Source: Micropruina sp. (GTDB lineage Bacteria > Actinomycetota > Actinomycetes > Propionibacteriales > Propionibacteriaceae). From it: DNA of 64,000 nt. Positions 41,949-50,722 of the stretch are shown piece by piece. A program made the translations under genes and the position numbers. How positions within the stretch are numbered: position 1 is the first letter of the stretch; every line of letters begins with the position of its first letter. The notes beneath the pieces were generated by a model. It was not told where the DNA came from. It saw only the letters and a program-made list of their open reading frames with translations, and made no database searches. Where the stretch lies: assembly GCA_016711205.1 (NCBI GenBank), contig JADJTM010000002.1, positions 1-64,000 of the forward strand, read 5' to 3'.

Positions 41949-42437
41949 CTACCGCCGAACGTCCTGTCGCAGGTCGGTGGTCGCGGGACCGGCAGGGACG
42001 GCGGCGGTACGCGGCCACGTCCAGGCGGCGCGCAGGATGAAGGCCAGGATCAGCACCTCGACGCCGATGGTGAGGACGTAGTAGATGACCCAATCCCATG
42101 ACGTCCCCGCCACGTTGAACACCATGATGGGGATGTACACCGACGCAACGACGAGGTTCGTGGCGCGGCTCGCACGGGCGGGCAGCGTCATCGAGAGCAT
42201 CACCATCAGGGCTGGGATCGCGATGATCACGAAGAAGATGGACATCAAGGTCGCGCTGATGTCGAACGCGAAGATGAAGCCACCCCGGATCTCGTCGATC
42301 TCGCCGGGCTGGTAGAGGTGGAAGTAGTCGATGTAAATGACGAGGAACATGAGGCTGGTCCAGGCGGCTGCGAGCTTGGCCTGCACGGGGATCGGCGGGC
42401 TGGCGAGCGTGTTCGAGGTTGTCGTTTGGTCGGTCAT
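41949..42437 (-). CDS. DUF6326-like small membrane protein
   Basis: A 162-residue protein with four membrane helices. AKLAAAWTSLMFLVIYIDYF, followed by LYQPGEIDEI, is the pattern of DUF6326 proteins. These often occur next to oxidoreductases and TetR regulators in actinobacteria. Function unknown. It lies 90 bp after the dehydrogenase gene and is tightly linked to the next gene. Confidence 0.62.
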   Translation of the reverse strand: MTDQTTTSNTLASPPIPVQAKLAAAWTSLMFLVIYIDYFHLYQPGEIDEIRGGFIFAFDISATLMSIFFVIIAIPALMVMLSMTLPARASRATNLVVASVYIPIMVFNVAGTSWDWVIYYVLTIGVEVLILAFILRAAWTWPRTAAVPAGPATTDLRQDVRR

Positions 42438-42527
42438 CGGTTCTTCTTTCGTCAGGAGCGGTCACAGCGCCGCAGTAGCGGCAGGGTTGTGCGGATGCGT
42501 AACGGTTGGATCGTTCTCGTCGGTCCG

Positions 42528-43565
42528 TCAGACGGTGATCACGACCTTCCCCCGGGTGTGGCCGGCCCCGACGTAGGCAAGGGCGTCCGCAGCTTCGTCG
42601 AGGGAGTAGGTGCGGTCAATGACGGACCTGACCTGCCCGGACGAGAGCAGGTCGGCCAGGGCGAGCAGGTCCTGGCGCTTCTCGACCGACACGAAGGGCT
42701 TCAGCTGCTGACGGGTGAACCCGGACAGCACCCGCGCCTTGACGATCCGACCGATGGGGCCGAGCCAGCGACCACCGTGTCCGCTGTTGGGGATCAGGGT
42801 GCCGGTGGGCGTCAGCGCTCGGCGGACCGCCGCCAGCGGCTGGGCTTCCACGTTGTCGAGGATGACGTCGTAGCGGTTCCCGGTGCGGGTGAAGTCGGTC
42901 TTGGTGTAGTCGACGACGTGGTCGGCACCGATTGAGCGAACCAAGTCGACGTTGCGGGTGCTGCACACACCCGTCACCTCGGCACCCAACGCCTTGGCGA
43001 TTTGTACCGCGAACGAGCCCACTCCGCCCGACGCGCCGGTGATCAGCACCGTCTGGCCCGGTTGAACGTTCGCGATCCTGCGCATCGCCTGCCAGGCCGT
43101 CATGCCCGACGTGGGCACCGCTGCCGCGTCCACGACCGACACGTTGGCCGGCACGGGCGCGAGGTTGTCCGCCGGCACGCAGGCGTACTCCGCGAGCGTT
43201 CCGGCGGTGCTCCACCCGAACACCGCATCGCCGGGTCGGAACGCGGTGACATCCGTCCCGACTGCTGCCACCACCCCGGCGAGGTCCCTGCCAGGAATGC
43301 CCTGGCGCGGCCGGCGGAACCCGAACGCCAGGCGCAGCACGTACGGCTCCCCGGTCATGACGAAGTAGTCGCCCGGATGTACTGCGGCCGCGCCCACCCG
43401 GACGAGCACATCGCCTCGACCGAGCACCGGTATCGCGGCTTCGGACGGCCTGAGTACTGAGGGCGGCCCGTAGCGGTGCTGGACGGCGGCCCGCATCGTT
43501 GCCCCGGCCGGACTCGCCTCCGGCACCGCGTGTGCTCCGCCATTCGATGGTTCGTCGATTCCCAC
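42528..43565 (-). CDS. Medium-chain NAD(P)-dependent dehydrogenase (quinone-oxidoreductase-like)
   Basis: A 345-residue MDR-superfamily oxidoreductase of the zinc-free QOR type: GRDLAGVVAAVGTDVTAFRPGDAVFG, the nucleotide loop LITGASGGVGSFAVQIAKALGA and the C-terminal HTRGKVVITV. No structural-zinc cysteine cluster is present. It probably reduces an alkenal or quinone using NADPH. It is divergent from a TetR gene, with triple palindromic operators between, so it should be induced by the TetR ligand. GTG 43565 is taken as start; the first 22 residues are a low-complexity extension. Confidence 0.85.
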   Translation of the reverse strand: MGIDEPSNGGAHAVPEASPAGATMRAAVQHRYGPPSVLRPSEAAIPVLGRGDVLVRVGAAAVHPGDYFVMTGEPYVLRLAFGFRRPRQGIPGRDLAGVVAAVGTDVTAFRPGDAVFGWSTAGTLAEYACVPADNLAPVPANVSVVDAAAVPTSGMTAWQAMRRIANVQPGQTVLITGASGGVGSFAVQIAKALGAEVTGVCSTRNVDLVRSIGADHVVDYTKTDFTRTGNRYDVILDNVEAQPLAAVRRALTPTGTLIPNSGHGGRWLGPIGRIVKARVLSGFTRQQLKPFVSVEKRQDLLALADLLSSGQVRSVIDRTYSLDEAADALAYVGAGHTRGKVVITV

Positions 43566-43605
43566 TCAATCCCCCTTACGTCCGAGCTGCGGCTTTCGCT
43601 CGCTC

Positions 43606-43649
43606 GTACACCGTACGTCGTACGCTGTACTATGACCGTACGCTGTACG
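43606..43649. promoter_or_regulatory. Tandem TetR operators between MDR and tetR genes
   Basis: GTACACCGTACG (43606-43617) and CGTACGCTGTAC (43619-43630) form a palindrome with one mismatch; a third half-type copy, CGTACGCTGTACG, follows at 43637-43649. The segment lies 41 bp before the MDR start and 34 bp before tetR, ideal for repressing both. Confidence 0.72.
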
Positions 43650-43682
43650 ATTGTCAAGCCGGTCACGAGAGCGAGGACACAG

Positions 43683-44372
43683 GTGTCTGCGAGGGAAGAA
43701 CGCCAAGCCGGGTCAGACGCGAGGCTGAGCAAGCAGCGCGTGGTGGCCGAGGCCGTCCGACTGGCCGACCGCGAGGGGGTCCACGGGCTGAGCATGCGCC
43801 GGCTCGCCGGCGCGCTCGGCGCGGGCGCGATGTCGCTCTACCACTACGTGGCGAGCAAGGACGAACTGCTGGACGCCATGATCGACATCGTGTTCGAGCA
43901 GATCGAGCTCCCATCCGTTGGAACCGACTGGCAGTCGGCGATGCGACGGCAGTCGGAATCAACCCGGCAGGTGCTCGCACGCCACCCGTGGGCGATCAGC
44001 CTGATGGAGTCGCGGACATCGCCGGGGCCGGCGAACCTCCGCCACCGCGAAGCGGTCACGGCCTGCCTGCGAACGGCCGGCTTCTCAGTCGTGACGGCGA
44101 CGCATGCCAACTGGTTGCTCAACAGCTACGTCTACGGTCACGCCCTGCAGGAGGCCAGCCTGCCGTTCGACACCGCCGAGGAGCTCGCGGACATGACGCA
44201 GGACGTCTACCTGCCCCAGCTGCCTCCGGACGAGTTCCCCTACCTCAACGAGTCCGCCGCGGCGCTCATCGCCGCCGGCTACGACCCAACGGAGGAGTTC
44301 AGCTTCGGCCTCAACCTGGTTCTAGCCGCCCTGGAACCCCTGAGAGCCTCCACGTCCGACGTGCCTGCGTGA
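43683..44372 (+). CDS. TetR-family regulator
   Basis: A 229-residue TetR-type protein with an N-terminal helix-turn-helix (LSKQRVVAEAVRLADREGVHGLSMRRLAGALGAGAMSLYHYVASKDELLDAMID) and a TetR_C-like ligand domain (RHPWAISLMESRTSPGPANLRHREAV). GTG 43683 has GAGGA upstream; the in-frame ATG at 43632 lies within the operator array. It is divergent from the MDR gene and should repress it. The ligand is unknown. Confidence 0.87.
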   Translation: MSAREERQAGSDARLSKQRVVAEAVRLADREGVHGLSMRRLAGALGAGAMSLYHYVASKDELLDAMIDIVFEQIELPSVGTDWQSAMRRQSESTRQVLARHPWAISLMESRTSPGPANLRHREAVTACLRTAGFSVVTATHANWLLNSYVYGHALQEASLPFDTAEELADMTQDVYLPQLPPDEFPYLNESAAALIAAGYDPTEEFSFGLNLVLAALEPLRASTSDVPA

Positions 44373-44405
44373 CAACAGCGAATACCTCTGCGACCAAGGT
44401 AGAAG

Positions 44406-44942
44406 TCAGCTGGGTTCGGACAGCCCTACCTGCAGCTTGCGGATGATCGAGCCCAGCACCCCGGACGCGAGGAGGCCGGAGCCGAGCGGGCCGGCCTGGT
44501 CCGCTCCGAGCAGGGGAAGGCGGCGTAGCGCGGCTCGGACCGGTTGGGTCATGTGGTCCAGCTGCCAATCGATCTCGGCATCGATCACGTCGTCGCGGCC
44601 CGCGGCGAGCCCGGCGGCTTTCGCGGCGTAGGCGGCCGCGCCCAGGGCGTGGGCCCCCATGTGCGCGACGCCGGACGCCTGCGCGGCGGCTCGGGCCGCA
44701 GCCACCGCGGCAGGGCCGGCGACGACCCCGGCGGCCCGGCCGGCGACGAACCGCTCGCGGATCTGGCCGGCGGCGTCCAGTTCGCCGTCGCCGAACGCCC
44801 TGGCCCGGGCGAGGGCGTCGGCCGGCCGGCCGTCCGACGGCGCTTCCGCCTCGAACAGGGCCAGTACCCGCTCGGCGCAATCCGCGGCCCACAAGGCGAC
44901 CGCCCGGCGATCGGCCTCGCTCAGCGTCTGCGGCGAACCCAT
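44406..44942 (-). CDS. Imm5-like putative immunity protein
   Basis: A 178-residue Ala-rich helical protein: LSEADRRAVALWAADCAERVLALFEAEAPSDGRPADALARARAF is the pattern of the Imm5 (often misnamed exonuclease-like) family, and CAER..DGRP is characteristic. Imm5 proteins were named as immunity partners of polymorphic toxins, but no toxin gene lies near. ATG 44942 follows GAGGG by eight bases. Convergent with tetR. Confidence 0.6.
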   Translation of the reverse strand: MGSPQTLSEADRRAVALWAADCAERVLALFEAEAPSDGRPADALARARAFGDGELDAAGQIRERFVAGRAAGVVAGPAAVAAARAAAQASGVAHMGAHALGAAAYAAKAAGLAAGRDDVIDAEIDWQLDHMTQPVRAALRRLPLLGADQAGPLGSGLLASGVLGSIIRKLQVGLSEPS

Positions 44943-45001
44943 GACCACCACCCTCGCACACCTGCCATCAGCCGCGGCGACAGGTCGGGCGGCAGGATCG
45001 C

Positions 45002-45847
45002 TCAGACCCCGGCCCTACCCGCGTGCAGCTCCAGGAGCCGCTGCACCTCGGCTTCGACGGCAGCCCTGGCCGGGGCCATCCACTTGCGCGGATCCACCAG
45101 CGCGGGGTCGGCGGCCAGTGCCTCCCGAACCGCGGCCGTCATCACCTGGTTGAGGTGGGTGGAGACGTTGATCTTGGTCATGCCGGCCGCGATGGCCTGC
45201 AGCATCCCCTCGTCCGAGACCCCGGACGAGCCGTGCAGGACCAGCGGCACCTGCACCGCCTCCCCGATGGCCCTGATCAGCTCCACGTCCAGCCTGGCGT
45301 CCCGGGTGGTCATCGCGTGGGAGGAGCCGACGGCGACGGCCAGCAGGTCGACGCCGGTGTCGGCGACGAACTGTGCGGCGTCCGCGGGAGAGGTGCGCGC
45401 CGACGGGTCGTGCACGCCGTTCTTGCCGCCCACCTCGCCGAGTTCGGCTTCCACGTCGACCCCGGCCGCGTGGCAGAGTTCCACCACCCGCCTGGTGGTT
45501 TCGCGATTCTCTTCGTCGGGCAATCGTGAGCCGTCGTACATCACCGAGTTGAACCCGAGGTCGACGGCCCGCTGAATGAGGTCGACGTCCTCGGCGTGGT
45601 CCAGGTGCACGGCGACCTCGGTCTCGGCGCGCTCGGCCACGGCCAGGGTGGCCCGGCCGATCGGCGTGAGGTCGCCGCCGTGGTACTTCACGGCGTTTTG
45701 GGAGATCTGCAGCACCACCGGGACGCCCGCGTGCACAGCGGCCCTGGTGATGGCGGTCGCGTGCTCCAACTGGATCACGTTGAAGGCCCCGAGCCCGACC
45801 TGAGTCTGTGCGGCGGTGCGGGCGAGTGACGACAAGGACGCGAGCAT
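45002..45847 (-). CDS. Class II fructose/tagatose-bisphosphate aldolase
   Basis: A 281-residue zinc aldolase. HLDHAED (81-87) contains the catalytic Asp and metal His, HGSSGVSDE another metal His, and KINVSTHLN the phosphate loop. Length and sequence resemble tagatose-1,6-bisphosphate aldolases (KbaY/GatY/LacD2 types) as well as short fructose-bisphosphate aldolases. It lies ten bases after a tagatose-6-phosphate kinase-like gene, so the pair probably makes and splits tagatose-1,6-bisphosphate to two triose phosphates. Confidence 0.85.
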   Translation of the reverse strand: MLASLSSLARTAAQTQVGLGAFNVIQLEHATAITRAAVHAGVPVVLQISQNAVKYHGGDLTPIGRATLAVAERAETEVAVHLDHAEDVDLIQRAVDLGFNSVMYDGSRLPDEENRETTRRVVELCHAAGVDVEAELGEVGGKNGVHDPSARTSPADAAQFVADTGVDLLAVAVGSSHAMTTRDARLDVELIRAIGEAVQVPLVLHGSSGVSDEGMLQAIAAGMTKINVSTHLNQVMTAAVREALAADPALVDPRKWMAPARAAVEAEVQRLLELHAGRAGV

Positions 45848-45857
45848 GAGGCTTCTT

Positions 45858-46781
45858 TCAGAGGTCGGCGGTGGTGACGTCGAGTGATTCGGCGAACGCT
45901 GGGTCGAAGGTGCCGGTCTCGGCGTGCGCCGCTGCGGCTGTCGCGACCTGGACGGCATGGGGCAGCGCGGCGGGCACGTCGAGTCCGGCGGCCAGGCCGG
46001 ACGCGAGTCCGGCCACCAGGACGTCCCCGCAACCGACCGGGTTCTGCACTACGACCCGAGGTGCCCGCACCTGGACGGCTCGCTCGGGGTTCACCGCGAT
46101 CGCTCCGTCGCCGCCGAGCGAGACCACCACCCATTCGGCGCCGAGCTGGCACAGGTGCCTGCAGGCGGCGACCAGGTCTGCGGTCGAGTCGAGGGTGCGG
46201 TGGGTGAGGGCGGCGAGCTCCTGCCGGTTGGGTTTGACCACGGTGGGCGCCGCGGCGAGGCCGGCGGCGAGGAGGTCGCCACTGGTGTCGAGAACGACGG
46301 GCCGACCGGCCGATACGCAGGCGCGGACGAAGCCGACGTACACGTCGTCGGGACAACCCAGCGGAGCACTGCCGGACAGTGTGACCACGTCCACGTCGGG
46401 AAGCAGTGCGGTGAACCGGGCGGTGAGGTCGGCGAGATCGGAGGCGCTGACGCACACGCCGGGTTCGAGGAACTCCGTCGACACGCCGGCCGAGTCGATG
46501 ATGTTGATGCAGGTGCGCGTCTCGCCGGGCACCCCGACGAACTCGTCCCGGATTCCCATGGCCCGGACGGTGCTGGTGACGAACTCGCCGGCGAAGCCGC
46601 CGACGAACCCGGTGGCCACCACCTGTTGCCCGCACGACAACGCCCCGCGGGCCACGTTGAGCCCCTTGCCGCCGGCGCTGGCCGACACCCGGGTCACCCG
46701 CTGGACGGTGCCCAGTTCGGCGTGCGGCAGGTCATAGCGCTTGTCGATGGCGGCGTTCAGGGTGACGGTGAGAATCGTCAT
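45858..46781 (-). CDS. PfkB-type hexose-phosphate kinase (tagatose-6-P or 1-phosphofructokinase)
   Basis: A 307-residue PfkB-family sugar kinase of the LacC/FruK branch: TVTLNAAIDKRYDLP, the SASAGGKGLNVARGA substrate loop, and the C-terminal anion hole NPVGCGD (247-253) with catalytic D253. Substrate cannot be chosen by sequence alone. The following aldolase and the deacetylase relic just upstream favour tagatose-6-phosphate in galactosamine or galactitol use. The ATG at 46781 overlaps the stop of that relic as ATGA. Confidence 0.82.
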   Translation of the reverse strand: MTILTVTLNAAIDKRYDLPHAELGTVQRVTRVSASAGGKGLNVARGALSCGQQVVATGFVGGFAGEFVTSTVRAMGIRDEFVGVPGETRTCINIIDSAGVSTEFLEPGVCVSASDLADLTARFTALLPDVDVVTLSGSAPLGCPDDVYVGFVRACVSAGRPVVLDTSGDLLAAGLAAAPTVVKPNRQELAALTHRTLDSTADLVAACRHLCQLGAEWVVVSLGGDGAIAVNPERAVQVRAPRVVVQNPVGCGDVLVAGLASGLAAGLDVPAALPHAVQVATAAAAHAETGTFDPAFAESLDVTTADL

Positions 46782-47002
46782 CGTCGTCCTCCGGGATCAA
46801 GGGTGTCGCCGGCGTTGACGACGAGGCTGAGGGTCGACCCGGTGAAGCCGAGCAGATCGGCCCCGGTCCCCACCTGCAGCCGCGGCACATCGATCCCGAG
46901 CACGGCGGCGGGGTTGGTGTTGGTCCAGCGGACGATGTCGGCGTACTGAGAGCGGTTGCCGAGCAGTCGTTCCGCGGCGTCCCGGATCAGCGACGTGCTG
47001 CC
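46778..47002 (-). pseudogene. C-terminal relic of a NagA/AgaA-like sugar-phosphate deacetylase
   Basis: A frame open between stops at 47041-47039 and 46780-46778 codes for about 75 residues without a start codon or ribosome-binding site. It reads LIRDAAERLLGNRSQ, VRWTNTNPAAVLGIDVP, VGTGADLLGF, NAGDTLDPG, which is the end of an amidohydrolase such as N-acetylglucosamine- or N-acetylgalactosamine-6-phosphate deacetylase. About 300 N-terminal residues are missing, replaced by the divergent gntR gene. Its stop still overlaps the kinase start, so it was once translationally coupled to it. Confidence 0.6.
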
Positions 47003-47004
47003 GG

Positions 47005-47010
47005 TATCCT
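47005..47010 (+). promoter_or_regulatory. Minus-10 element of a leaderless gntR message
   Basis: TATCCT lies six bases before GTG 47017; no ribosome-binding site is present. Confidence 0.5.
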
Positions 47011-47016
47011 GAGCCC

Positions 47017-47682
47017 GTGCAAGCCAAGTCCCGTGCGGTCAACCGCCTCACCCTGCGCGAACAGGTGCTCGAGAGCCTGCGCGAGGCGATCGTTTCGGGC
47101 GAGCTGCGTCCGGGCAGCATTCTCACCGAGGTCGAGTTGGCCGAACGGTTCGACGTCAGCCGGGGCACCGTCCGCGAAGCCCTGCGAACCCTGCAGAACT
47201 CCCAGCTGATCGCCGGCGACGCTCGCGGCACGCTGCGGGTGCACGTGCCGGACGAGCGCGAGATCCACGAGGTGTACCGGGTGCGCGCCGCGCTCGAGGG
47301 CCTGGCGCTGCGCGAGATCATCGCCTCCCCCGCGAGACACCAGCACGCGGCACGACTGCGCGAACTGCTGCCCCCCGACGGCGGCAACCTCACCTTTGTG
47401 GAGGCGCTTGACGTCGACCTGGCGTTTCACGAGGAGCTGTGCCGGATGTCGGGCAACGCCACCCTGCTCGCCTCATGGACGTCGTTGGAGGACCGCATGC
47501 GCATCGTGCTGCTCGCCTCCGGACGTACCGAGCCGATCGAGTTGATGGGCCGCGCGCATCACGCGCCGATCGTCGATGCACTCGATGCGGGCGACCTGCA
47601 CCGGGCGACCGACCTGATCTACGAGCACATGGACATCGCCGCCGCGCAGTGGACGATCGATTGGCGCGCCGCGGCGTCGTAA
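47017..47682 (+). CDS. GntR-family regulator (FadR/FCD type)
   Basis: A 221-residue GntR protein: winged helix (LREQVLESLREAIVSGELRP, then LAERFDVSRGTVREALRTL) and an all-helical FCD ligand domain with metal-binding pattern (DVDLAFHEELCRMSGN, and late His residues in GRAHHAPIV and IYEHMDI). GTG 47017 fits a leaderless start. It is divergent from the kinase-aldolase pair and likely regulates it; the effector would be a sugar acid or phosphate. Confidence 0.85.
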   Translation: MQAKSRAVNRLTLREQVLESLREAIVSGELRPGSILTEVELAERFDVSRGTVREALRTLQNSQLIAGDARGTLRVHVPDEREIHEVYRVRAALEGLALREIIASPARHQHAARLRELLPPDGGNLTFVEALDVDLAFHEELCRMSGNATLLASWTSLEDRMRIVLLASGRTEPIELMGRAHHAPIVDALDAGDLHRATDLIYEHMDIAAAQWTIDWRAAAS

Positions 47683-47714
47683 CCCTCGCGTGGCGCCGTA
47701 TCGGCTGTCGCCGC

Positions 47715-49580
47715 TCAGGCGACGGACGGGCTCTGGGGCGACTGCGCCTGCTCGGCGAACTGCGTGCGGTACAGATCGGCGTAAAGGCCGCCGCGGTCGA
47801 GCAACTGCAGGTGCGTGCCCTCTTGGACGATGCGGCCGTCGTCGACCACCAGAATGCGGTCGGCGCCGCGCACGGTTGAGAGCCGATGGGCGATCACCAG
47901 CGAGGTGCGGTTGGCCAGCGCCGCGTCCAGAGCGTTCTGCACGGCGGCCTCGCTCTCGCTGTCGAGGTGGGCCGTGGCCTCGTCCAGCACCACCAGGCCC
48001 GGCCCCTTGAGCAGCAACCGGGCGATCGCGAATCGTTGCTTCTCGCCGCCCGAGAGCCGGTGCCCGCGGTCGCCGACCACCGTGTCGAGCCCCTCGGGCA
48101 GCGACTCGACCAGCCGCCACACCTGGGCGGCCCGCAGCGCCGCCTCCAGTTCGGTCGGGGTCGCGGACGGCTTGGCGTACAGCAGGTTGGCTCGGATCGT
48201 GTCGTGGAACAGGTGCGCCTCTTGCGTGACCACCCCGACCCGGTCGTGCAGTGAGCTGAAGGTGGCCTCGCGCAGGTCGACACCGTTGACCCGGATCACA
48301 CCCTCGGTGGGGTCGTAGAGGCGGGCCACCAGCGAGGTGATCGTGGTCTTGCCGGCGCCGCTGGGACCGACCAGCGCCACCATGGCACCGGCCGGCACGG
48401 TGAACGTGACGTCGTGCAGAATGTCGCCGCTGCCCAGTCGGTCGCCGGTGGCCGCACCTTCGAGCGAGGCGAGCGAGATCTCGTCCGCGGACGGGTAGCG
48501 GAACGTGACGCCCTGGACCTCGACCTGCACGGGCTGGTCCGGAATGTCGACCGCGTCGGGCTGCTCGGCCACCAGCGGCTGCAGATCGAGCACCTCGAAC
48601 ACCCGCTCGAACGACACCAGGGCCGTCATCACGTCGACGCGCACGTTCGACAGCGCCGTCAACGGTGCGTACAGCCGCGCCAGCAGGGCGGCCAGCGCCA
48701 GCAGCGTGCCGACGGTGAGCACGCCGTTGACCGCCATCACGCCCCCGAACCCATAGACCATGGCCGTGGCCAGCGAGGCGACCAGCCCCAGCGCGACGAA
48801 GAACACCGACCGGTTGACGGCAAGCTTCACCCCGACATCACGGACACCCGTCGCGTGCCCGGCATACTCCAGGTCTTCTCGGCGCGGATCGCCGAACAGC
48901 TTGACCAGCAGTGCGCCGGCCACGTTGAAACGTTCGCTCATCTGCGCGCCCATCTGGGCGTTCTGCTGCATCTGCTCGCGGGTCAGCCCGGCCAGCCGGC
49001 GGCCGATGATGCGGGCCGGAACCAGGAACAGCGGTACCAGCAGGAAGGCTCCCAGGGTGAGCTGCCACGACAGGGAGGCCATCGCCACCACGATCACCAC
49101 CAGGCTGATCGCGTTGCCGACCAGGTTCTGCAGCACCGAGGTGAAGGCCTGCTGGGCACCGATCACGTCACTGTTGAGCCGGGTGACCAGCGCACCGGTC
49201 TGGGTGCGGGTGAAGAACGCGATCGGCTGGCGCAGCACGTGCGAGAACACCTGCGTGCGCAGGTCGTAGATCAGCCCCTCACCGATACGCGAGCTGAACC
49301 AGCGCTCGACCAGGGTGAGCGCGGCGTCGGCGATGGCGATCACCGCCACCAGCACCGCCAGCCGGATCACCAGGGCGGCATCGCCGGGAATGACGCCGCC
49401 GTCGATCAGCCGCTGCAGAATCAGCGGCGAGGCGACCACGAGCAGTGAATCGACGACGGTGAGCGCGAGAAAGATGACGATCTGGGTGCGGTAGGCGGCG
49501 GCGTAGCTCAACACCCGGCGCCGCGTGCCGGGCGCGAGCTGGTGCTCGCGCACCGACGCGTCCCTGGTCATGGAATGCAT
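47715..49580 (-). CDS. ABC transporter, fused permease/ATPase (MsbA/MdlB-like exporter)
   Basis: A 621-residue half-transporter: six membrane helices (about 25-300) and a C-terminal ATPase with Walker A GPSGAGKTT, the signature LSGGEKQRFAIA and Walker B GLVVLDEATAHLDSESEAA, then the H-loop SLVIAHRLSTV. It would work as a homodimer exporting lipid or drug-like compounds. A stretch of about 45 residues in the linker before Walker A is longer than usual. Starts at 49580 or the in-frame ATG at 49571; both lack a strong ribosome-binding site. Confidence 0.88.
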   Translation of the reverse strand: MHSMTRDASVREHQLAPGTRRRVLSYAAAYRTQIVIFLALTVVDSLLVVASPLILQRLIDGGVIPGDAALVIRLAVLVAVIAIADAALTLVERWFSSRIGEGLIYDLRTQVFSHVLRQPIAFFTRTQTGALVTRLNSDVIGAQQAFTSVLQNLVGNAISLVVIVVAMASLSWQLTLGAFLLVPLFLVPARIIGRRLAGLTREQMQQNAQMGAQMSERFNVAGALLVKLFGDPRREDLEYAGHATGVRDVGVKLAVNRSVFFVALGLVASLATAMVYGFGGVMAVNGVLTVGTLLALAALLARLYAPLTALSNVRVDVMTALVSFERVFEVLDLQPLVAEQPDAVDIPDQPVQVEVQGVTFRYPSADEISLASLEGAATGDRLGSGDILHDVTFTVPAGAMVALVGPSGAGKTTITSLVARLYDPTEGVIRVNGVDLREATFSSLHDRVGVVTQEAHLFHDTIRANLLYAKPSATPTELEAALRAAQVWRLVESLPEGLDTVVGDRGHRLSGGEKQRFAIARLLLKGPGLVVLDEATAHLDSESEAAVQNALDAALANRTSLVIAHRLSTVRGADRILVVDDGRIVQEGTHLQLLDRGGLYADLYRTQFAEQAQSPQSPSVA

Positions 49581-49774
49581 GACCTGCCAACCACCCATGC
49601 TCACGGTTGAACTCAACCACACGGCGCCGACAGTGATTCCCTCCGGCGGGCTGAGCCGAGCGCTCCGCTGGCACGGGACCGTTCTGAGATCACCCGTGCG
49701 TGCGGGCTGCGATCCCGGCGTGTCGCGGGGTGACGTCGCGACGAGTGTCGGGATTTCAGAATCCCGCGGGTAGG

Positions 49775-50668
49775 TCAGCTGGCGGGCGTCGGCGTCTCGG
49801 CGAGCCGGACCACCTGCAGCCGCAGGCCTGGCACCAGTTCGAACTCCTCGCGTCCGGCGAAGTACTCATCGACGGCCAACCGACAGCCCGACCACATGAA
49901 GTAGTCATCGATCACCAGGCGTCCGCCGACACTCAACCAGGGCACGATGCGCTCGAGGCAGGTCATCGTGGACTCGTACCAGTCGCCGTCCACGTGCGCG
50001 AACGCGACCGGCTCGTGCAGGTCGATGGTGTCTTGGAACAGGCCGCGGATCAGTTCGACCCGATTCTCATGCACCGGCACCCCGAACTCGGCGAAGCTGT
50101 TCGTCACCTCGTCGTAGAGGTTGTCGCGGTAGCCGTAGTACTCCTCACCGCCCCGGGCCTGGCCGCTGGTGATGCGCTCGTAACGGCGGTGCACATCGGC
50201 GCCGTCCTTGTCGCTGGGTGGCGGAATCATGCCGAAGACGTCGTAGACCTTCATTGCACGATCGGGCGACTTGGCGGTGGCAAGAACGATCGCCGACCCG
50301 CCCCGGGCCGTACCGGCCTCGATCACGATGCCTGGGACGCCGGCCAGCTGAACATCGATCAGCGCTCGTACCAGGCTGGTGAGGGGGCGGGCAGACATCA
50401 ATGTCAGCTGCTTCTCGATCACCGCTTCGGCCACCTTGGCCACGGGTTCGGGCAGCATGCGGTGCATGTCGGCCGTGCGGAGCTTCTTGATGACCCGCTT
50501 CAGCCGCACGATCTCGGCAGCCTGCTCGGCGTTCTTGGCCTCGAGCGCGGCGATCTTCTTGGCGCGTTGTTGCAGCTTGGCGTGCAAGTCACGATATTCC
50601 TGCGGGAGGCGCACCAGCCGACCCGGCACCGCCACGATGCGACTCAATGAGTTCTTGAACCGATTCAT
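49775..50668 (-). CDS. TylF/MycF-family O-methyltransferase-like protein with coiled coil
   Basis: A 297-residue protein. Residues 20-65 are a coiled coil (LHAKLQQRAKKIAALEAKNAEQAAEIVRLK). Residues 95-290 are a Rossmann methyltransferase of the TylF/MycF type: VIEAGTARGGSAIVLA (cofactor loop), FAHVDGDWYESTMTCL and LVIDDYFMWSG, with the paired Asp residues that bind metal. Such enzymes methylate sugar hydroxyls, often in surface polysaccharides or secondary metabolites. It is isolated here, so the substrate is unknown. Confidence 0.78.
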   Translation of the reverse strand: MNRFKNSLSRIVAVPGRLVRLPQEYRDLHAKLQQRAKKIAALEAKNAEQAAEIVRLKRVIKKLRTADMHRMLPEPVAKVAEAVIEKQLTLMSARPLTSLVRALIDVQLAGVPGIVIEAGTARGGSAIVLATAKSPDRAMKVYDVFGMIPPPSDKDGADVHRRYERITSGQARGGEEYYGYRDNLYDEVTNSFAEFGVPVHENRVELIRGLFQDTIDLHEPVAFAHVDGDWYESTMTCLERIVPWLSVGGRLVIDDYFMWSGCRLAVDEYFAGREEFELVPGLRLQVVRLAETPTPAS

Positions 50669-50722
50669 GGGTGAATGAAAGCAGCCAACGGCGCTGTGTG
50701 GCGCGCGACGCGCTCCGACTGC

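Noticed and set aside
46797..47393. 198-codon minus-strand frame across the 5' end of gntR
   Set aside because: Overlaps the real gntR; the relic of the deacetylase lies in another frame.
49700..49765. Possible further copy of the dispersed palindrome
   Set aside because: Only one arm (GATCCCGGCGTGTCGC) resembles the consensus; pairing is broken, so not counted as a copy.
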